Of a stretch of 64,000 nucleotides of DNA, positions 58,960 to 64,000 are shown in pieces; position 1 is the stretch's first letter; the number at the start of each line of letters is the position of its first letter. Under the pieces are notes generated by a model. The model was not told where the DNA came from. It saw only the letters and a program-made list of their open reading frames with translations, and made no database searches. Source of the DNA: Maylandia zebra (lineage: Eukaryota > Chordata > Actinopteri > Cichliformes > Cichlidae); NCBI RefSeq assembly GCF_041146795.1, contig NC_135174.1, positions 21,476,878 through 21,540,877 of the forward strand. Direction: 5' to 3'. The position numbers and the translations under genes were made by a program.

Positions 58960-59475
58960 GTTGTTATTGCCATGTTAGTGGCTGTTTACTGGGATTTTCC
59001 CACACAACCATCTCACGATTTTACACAAATATTCCAAAAAGAGCAAATATCCAGCGAGTGACAGGTATCTGGGTAAAAATGCCATATTGAGAGATCAGAG
59101 GAGAATGCCCAGACTACTTCAACCTGACAGGAAGGCCACAGTAACTCAAATAACAACCACTTGTTGCAAACAAGGTACACAGAAAAGCATCTCTGAATGC
59201 ATAACACATTGAAACTAGAAGCAGGAGACCACGGCAGGTGCCACTTCTGTTAGCTAAGAACAGGAAACTGACGCAACAATTCACGCTGGCTCACCAAAAT
59301 TAGACAACAGAAGACTAAAAATATTGCCTGGTCTGTTTGATAGTATCATCCCAATATGGACCAAAACCTCCAAGGAATGTTTTCAGCACCTTGTTGAATC
59401 AGTGCCACAAAGAGTTAAGGTAGATCTGAAGGCAAAGGGGGTACAAACCCAGTACTGGCAAAGTGTACCAGCTGA
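58960..59475 (+). mobile_element. Internally deleted Tc1-like transposon
   Basis: The front part (58,990-59,325) carries ggattttcccacacaaccat, gaggagaatgcccagacta, cagtaactcaaataacaacc and gctaagaacaggaaactga, the usual 5' half of a Tc1-like transposase gene. It jumps at about 59,335 straight to the 3' part (ccaatatggaccaaaacctc, gtaccagctgag). The central catalytic region is missing, so it is non-autonomous. The family also occurs at 512-700. Confidence 0.75.
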
Positions 59476-60740
59476 GTGTTACTGCCTGATGTGCCGGGAA
59501 TTTACAAACACGGTAGTAAGACAAGTAATGCAATTAAATAATAAAAAGGCTAGTGTTTTCTTTCTCATGCAGTAGAAATTATTTACCTTTATTTAAAAGA
59601 AAATTGATTTTATCCATCCTGGCGATGCAGCTCTTGAGAGGTAATAATGGATCAGTTCTAGACTGGATCAGCCGCAGGGATGCTCTGCTGTGATTGATGG
59701 CTTGGTTTAAAGTAGGCTGGCGGATTGATGTTTTGAAATATACCCCGTCAGAAGAAAAAAAAGGCTTATTAATCACAGAGAATTTTATGCCTACTTAACT
59801 CCTGATAAAATAAAAAGATAGCATGACATGATAGTCAAGTTCCACATGTAAACAGCTCCTTCAAAGAGGGATTCAGATTTCAATTTTCTCCCGATGAGTC
59901 ACACCCACGCGTCATTTAACACCCTTCTTCTTACACTCAGTCTCTTGCTCCTCACGTCCCACTTTCTTCCTGCGTTTTGTTTCTCGTTTTCCCCCAATTT
60001 CTTCTATTCACTCTCCGGTGTGCTCTTCATTAACAGTTAGAGCGGTGTGTCGCACATATGTTATTGCAGAGCTCTTGTGTCTCTTCTATCTACTCCAAGG
60101 GCGACAACAAAGGGTCTGTTGTTACTGAGGAGAGTTCAAGTGGGCTATCATGATGCAAGAGGGGATGCTGAAGGATTCCTTGATAAAAAGCAGGTACAAA
60201 TCAAAACAAGACGTGAGATGACTCTCTTAAAAAGAGCTCCGCATGATGAATATGCTTTTAGAGGAACAAGGGGATGATAGTGACTAAAAGAAAGTGGCCG
60301 GAAAGAGGATGCCTGAGCAGGAGATTTATTTTTTATTAGATTTGTTAGCCATGTTAGGCTCTCTGCTGACTTAATGGTTAGTCCACTGTTTTGGTTTAGA
60401 TTTGATCTCAACAGCTATTCGATGCATTTCCATGAAATTTAGTTTGAGATACTTTTTGGTACCCCGAGGATGTATCCTAATGACCTCATCTAATTTCGCT
60501 GTTTAAATTTGGCATTTATAACCAGTGAAAAACTTTTTTTCTCATTTGTTTTTATTGAGAGTCTTACTCATACACCCACTTCAGGTCTCTAATTGCTTTA
60601 AATGGTGGCAAGCCAAAAAAATAGGCAGCGCTGTTTTTGGAGAGCCTTCCTGTTAAACATCACCCAGTCTGAAGCCAGCCATCCAGAAGATTGCATAGTA
60701 TAATTAAATGGGGGATAAATCATCCTTTTCCTTATTTTCT
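59476..60740. other. Spacer DNA, nothing recognised
   Basis: No exon, RNA gene or classifiable repeat was found between the two Tc1-like elements. Confidence 0.45.
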
Positions 60741-60746
60741 AACATG

Positions 60747-62842
60747 CAGGGTGCTTAACAAATTTATCTGACCACCTGTTAACAGAAATATTTTAGAAAT
60801 CTGCCAAAAACTACTTTAAAACTAAAAATTATAACTATAGGGCGTGCCCTTGGTGCCGGTGGGGCATGCCCTGAACATCTCACCCAGGAGAATAAAATTA
60901 TATTCTTATTGTTATTTGTGAGACTTTAAATTCTTGCTTTTCAATGTTAAATGTTGTTTGTTAAAGTTCTTGAAATAGCTTTGGATGAAACTTTTGTGCG
61001 ATCTATCTTTAAACCCACTAAATGCCAAATTTGTTCAATAGGATTCAAGTCTGGACTTTGACTTGGCCACTCCATTAGTACTCCAGAATCCTCTTTCTTG
61101 GTCAGAGTCTCTGCACATTTTGAAGGATGTTCGGCATCATTGCCAACTGGTTTTATCATCTAAGAAACATTTCTAAACTCAGACTACTGGTGTCAAAGGC
61201 AGAACTTGAGATGATTATTCATGCTTTTATTTCTCCTGGTTTGGATTATTGTAATGGTCTTTTTACTTGTTTCAACAAATCAGCTTTGGATCGCCTTCAT
61301 ACTGTACAGGATGCTGGGGCAAGACTTTTAACTGGCACTAACAAGACGTCACTTATTACTCCAGTTTTGGCTTCTCTTCATTGGTTTCATTTTAACATTT
61401 TAGTTTTAACTTTTAGAGCTCTACATGGTAAAGCTCCCCAGTATATCTCTGACCTGTTGAAACCTCAGGCTTCTTCCCGAGCACTTAGGTCTTCAGGTCA
61501 GAAGTTACTGTTGGTCCCATGTACTATGTTCAAAACACGTGGGGATCAGGCTTTTCAGGCACTGGCACCAAGGCTGTGGATTTCTCTTCCGTTGTGTTTA
61601 CGTTGTGTAGACTACACTGACTCTTTTAAAAAGCAGCTGAAGACATTTCTATAAAAATGAGCTTTTAATTATTTTTTTCATTGTTTTATAATTTTAGTTT
61701 ATTTATATTTCTGGTTTTATTGTTAAGCACTTGGTGATTTTTATCTATGAAAAATGCTCTATAAATACATTTTACTTACTTGTTATATGAGCACATAACC
61801 AGTCAGTGTCAGTCCTGATTGTTCTGGTACACCTTCCTGTTCATCATACTGTTGATTTTCACTTGCCCACACCATCTCCACAAATGGAACTCCATGCCAT
61901 AATGGGATCTCCACTTTGTTGCATTGTGGGTGTAATGGATGTAGCATCAAATCGGTCTCCAGCTGTTCTGCTGACATAAGCGCAACAATGCTGAGTGAAG
62001 AGTTCAATCTTGGACTCATTTGAACTTTTTCCAGTTCAGTGTTTGCACTCCCAGGATTTCTGCAGTCCTCAATAAGGGCTTTTTAGCAGCTTTTTTTCCT
62101 TTAAGTCTTGCTCGTTCGATCGTCTCCTTGTTTTCATTCTGGATAACTTCTCAGACAGATCTAGAAGCATGTTATCTCTGCATGACAATCCCCAGCGGCC
62201 TTCTTTCTGTTTCTAGTACCTAAAATCTTGAGATTCCTCACATCTGTTACGATCAGCTTTTATTTTTTGCCTCTTCTTCGGCACATTTTGTAATTACCCG
62301 TGTCGGTGGATGACTACAAGGCATACTTGATCACACTGTGAGAACATTTTGTGTCTTAGGGATTCTTTCCTTTTTAGCGAGTTCCTTTCTGAACAGGAGG
62401 GAGGGATTTTTAAATTGAATTCACATTTTTATACACAAATTAAAGCCAGCGCACTTGACTTCCACAAAAAGCCAGAAATTAATCAAGCATAACATTCAAC
62501 CACTATAACAATTTTTTCTGTCCAGGATTGCAAGTAAATAACTGTAATTTCGCATCTTAATCACTAAAATAATAACATGCTTCACTATTTTATTTCTACT
62601 TTTTTGCCAAACAGTGAATTTTAAAACTCATGAAAAACAACAATAACTATATCTGACATTCTGCATTCTGATTAAAGAGCTTGTGCATTCTGGTAACTTA
62701 AACCTCAAAGAAACATAATTTTTTTTTAAAATTTACTACTAAATTAATGCTCCTGTGAACATGATGATGATGTATTTACACAATATTAGACCACTACACA
62801 ACCCTACATTGAGTGCTGGTCTAATAAATTTGTCAAGCCCTG
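60747..62842 (-). mobile_element. Tc1-like transposon with terminal repeats, interrupted by an L2 fragment
   Basis: The left terminus cagggtgcttaacaaattta (60,747) and the right terminus aaatttgtcaagccctg (ending 62,842, followed by TA) are imperfect inverted repeats of about 30 bp. Reverse-strand coding shows NDAEHPSKCAETLTKKE and MEWPSQSPDLNPIEQIWHLV (60,947-61,139), the Tc1 transposase C-terminal block including the DLNPIE motif. More decayed upstream pieces lie at 61,790-62,500. Stops and shifts abound. The LINE fragment at 61,140-61,785 splits the transposase gene. Confidence 0.75.
61140..61785 (+). mobile_element. L2-type LINE 3' fragment inserted in the Tc1 element
   Basis: An open frame to 61,654 carries FYHLRNISKLRLLVSKAELE, MIIHAFISPGLDYCNGLF, LHTVQDAGARLLTGT, SLHWFHFNILVLTFRALHGK and APQYISDLL with WISLPLCLR. 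This is the C-terminal part of a fish L2-like LINE ORF2. The 3' tail ends in aaatgctctataaataca, the usual L2 tail. It is 5'-truncated, as is normal for LINE insertions. Confidence 0.85.
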
Positions 62843-64000
62843 TATATATATACTGTTACAATACTGGGTGCTCATATCAAACATGGGAGAGGTATAAAGA
62901 AAAACAAAAAGAGCTCATGTACAAGTGCATGGGAGCTAAAACATCAAACTTTCAATGGTTATAAATGCTGTTTCAGAATATTTTTTTTTAAGTCCTTGGC
63001 TCTTGATGAGGTCAGCGAGAACTGTTAAAACCTGTTTGTGAGTTGTGAGGAGCTGCCTGCCAGAAGAAATTTGGCTTAAAGTGAAGGTGGCGTTAAAAGG
63101 AAAAGAGCAGAGCATGAACTGAGGACCTTCACTAAAGCACATTTAATGCTGTAAATTATGCAAAGCTGCTGGGTCCAAAAATTAAAAATTTGAAGCTGGA
63201 AATGAGCCAATTAAGTCTACTTTAATCACTAGTTGCAATCAGACATTAGCTTACACTTGGTATCCCGTTATCTTCGGCGATGGTCTGGATATCAGATATA
63301 TTCACTTCAATCTGATTCTGCTTTTCTCTTCGGCAGTGACAAACCACAAAAACTGAACAGATTGAGGTCAGGTGGCCTTGATCACTCTGGGCTGAAATAG
63401 CCACGTTTTCTTTAAAAGCAGAGGAAAAAAAATCTGGAGGAGGCTACAAGCTGTGGGAGTGCAGCCTCACAAGCATAATGTGAACCCTAACTCTTGCTAC
63501 ACAATCAGAGGGAAAAGGCACATCAAGTCATAACAGCTTACTGCACTATAGCGGATGATAATGGCTTGCGGTTTTTAAACACTTTCACTGCACTTACATT
63601 CTTGGAAGAGAAAGACTTCCTCTGATGTCTCAAGATCAGGGATTACATCATTGAGACTGGAAAGGAATATAATTCTGATGGAAATTTTTATTTGGTATAA
63701 AATATATAAAAACAGACAGGCTAATAATGCCAAATGATATTGGTTTTCGGAAACAAGAAGCAAAAGTCTGCTGGAATCCAAAAGGATGGAGGATTTTTTC
63801 CCAGATTTTTGGCTTGATTTTATTTCTTGATTTTATTCACAATGACAAAGACTGCTAGAGAAATAAGTTTCGATAAACTTTAAATTGCTTTTGCCTGCCA
63901 GTGGGAAAAGCCATCACATAGATATGGCTGCAGACAAACACTCCTAAAAACTACTGAACTGCAACTTCAATTATAAAAAAATATAATGGAAAAACTGTAT
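62843..64000. other. Terminal spacer DNA, nothing recognised
   Basis: No exon, RNA gene or classifiable repeat was identified to the end of the window. The next gene of the block is not reached. Confidence 0.45.

Noticed and set aside
61127-61654. 175-codon frame as a host gene
   Set aside because: It matches the L2-type LINE ORF2 C-terminal region and ends in a typical L2 tail.
62843-64000. Search for the next syntenic gene (for example rhoq) after pigf
   Set aside because: No reading frame with small-GTPase motifs or matching splice sites was found before the window ends.

Overview
This window is from a vertebrate nuclear genome, almost certainly a ray-finned fish. The genes have many short exons with GT-AG introns. 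The proteins read as close fish orthologues of human ones. The repeats are typical of teleosts: tRNA-derived SINEs, Tc1-like and hAT elements, and RTE-, L2- and L1-type LINE fragments. A percomorph, perhaps a cichlid-like species, is my inference from the SINE style and is not proven. There are no prokaryotic features and no CRISPR array. I found no undescribed multi-gene system. The unusual signals are in transposon architecture and its effect on the host genes.

Layout: (1) 1-2,750, transposon-rich upstream DNA. (2) 2,750-18,860, fbxo11 on + (22 coding exons, 890 aa), the substrate receptor of an SCF ubiquitin ligase. (3) 18,900-20,500, an intergenic spacer with a textbook 310-bp hAT MITE. 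(4) 20,500-29,094, msh2 on - (16 exons, 937 aa), the DNA mismatch recognition ATPase, tail-to-tail with fbxo11. (5) 29,100-32,013, a divergent spacer with SINE/LINE tails. (6) 32,014-34,606, a GTP cyclohydrolase I gene on + (6 exons, 221 aa), probably the fish gch2 paralogue. (7) 34,610-40,500, a repeat-laden spacer with a 1.7-kb hAT-like element. (8) 40,511-51,239, cript on - (5 exons, 101 aa), whose introns 2 and 4 are packed with nested transposons. (9) 51,240-53,070, a divergent promoter region split by LINE fragments. (10) 53,071-56,798, pigf on + (5 exons, 219 aa), a GPI-anchor synthesis factor. (11) 56,800-64,000, gene-poor DNA with a deleted Tc1 element and a 2.1-kb Tc1 element carrying an L2 insertion.

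The genes are not a pathway or operon. They are a conserved-synteny block: fbxo11, msh2, cript and pigf have human counterparts on chromosome 2p21-p16. The human GCH1 locus is on chromosome 14, so the GTP cyclohydrolase gene here is more likely an extra fish paralogue. Each coding model was assembled exon by exon from splice sites and reading phase, and all five close to whole codons. Similarity statements rest on recalled family sequences and were not computed.
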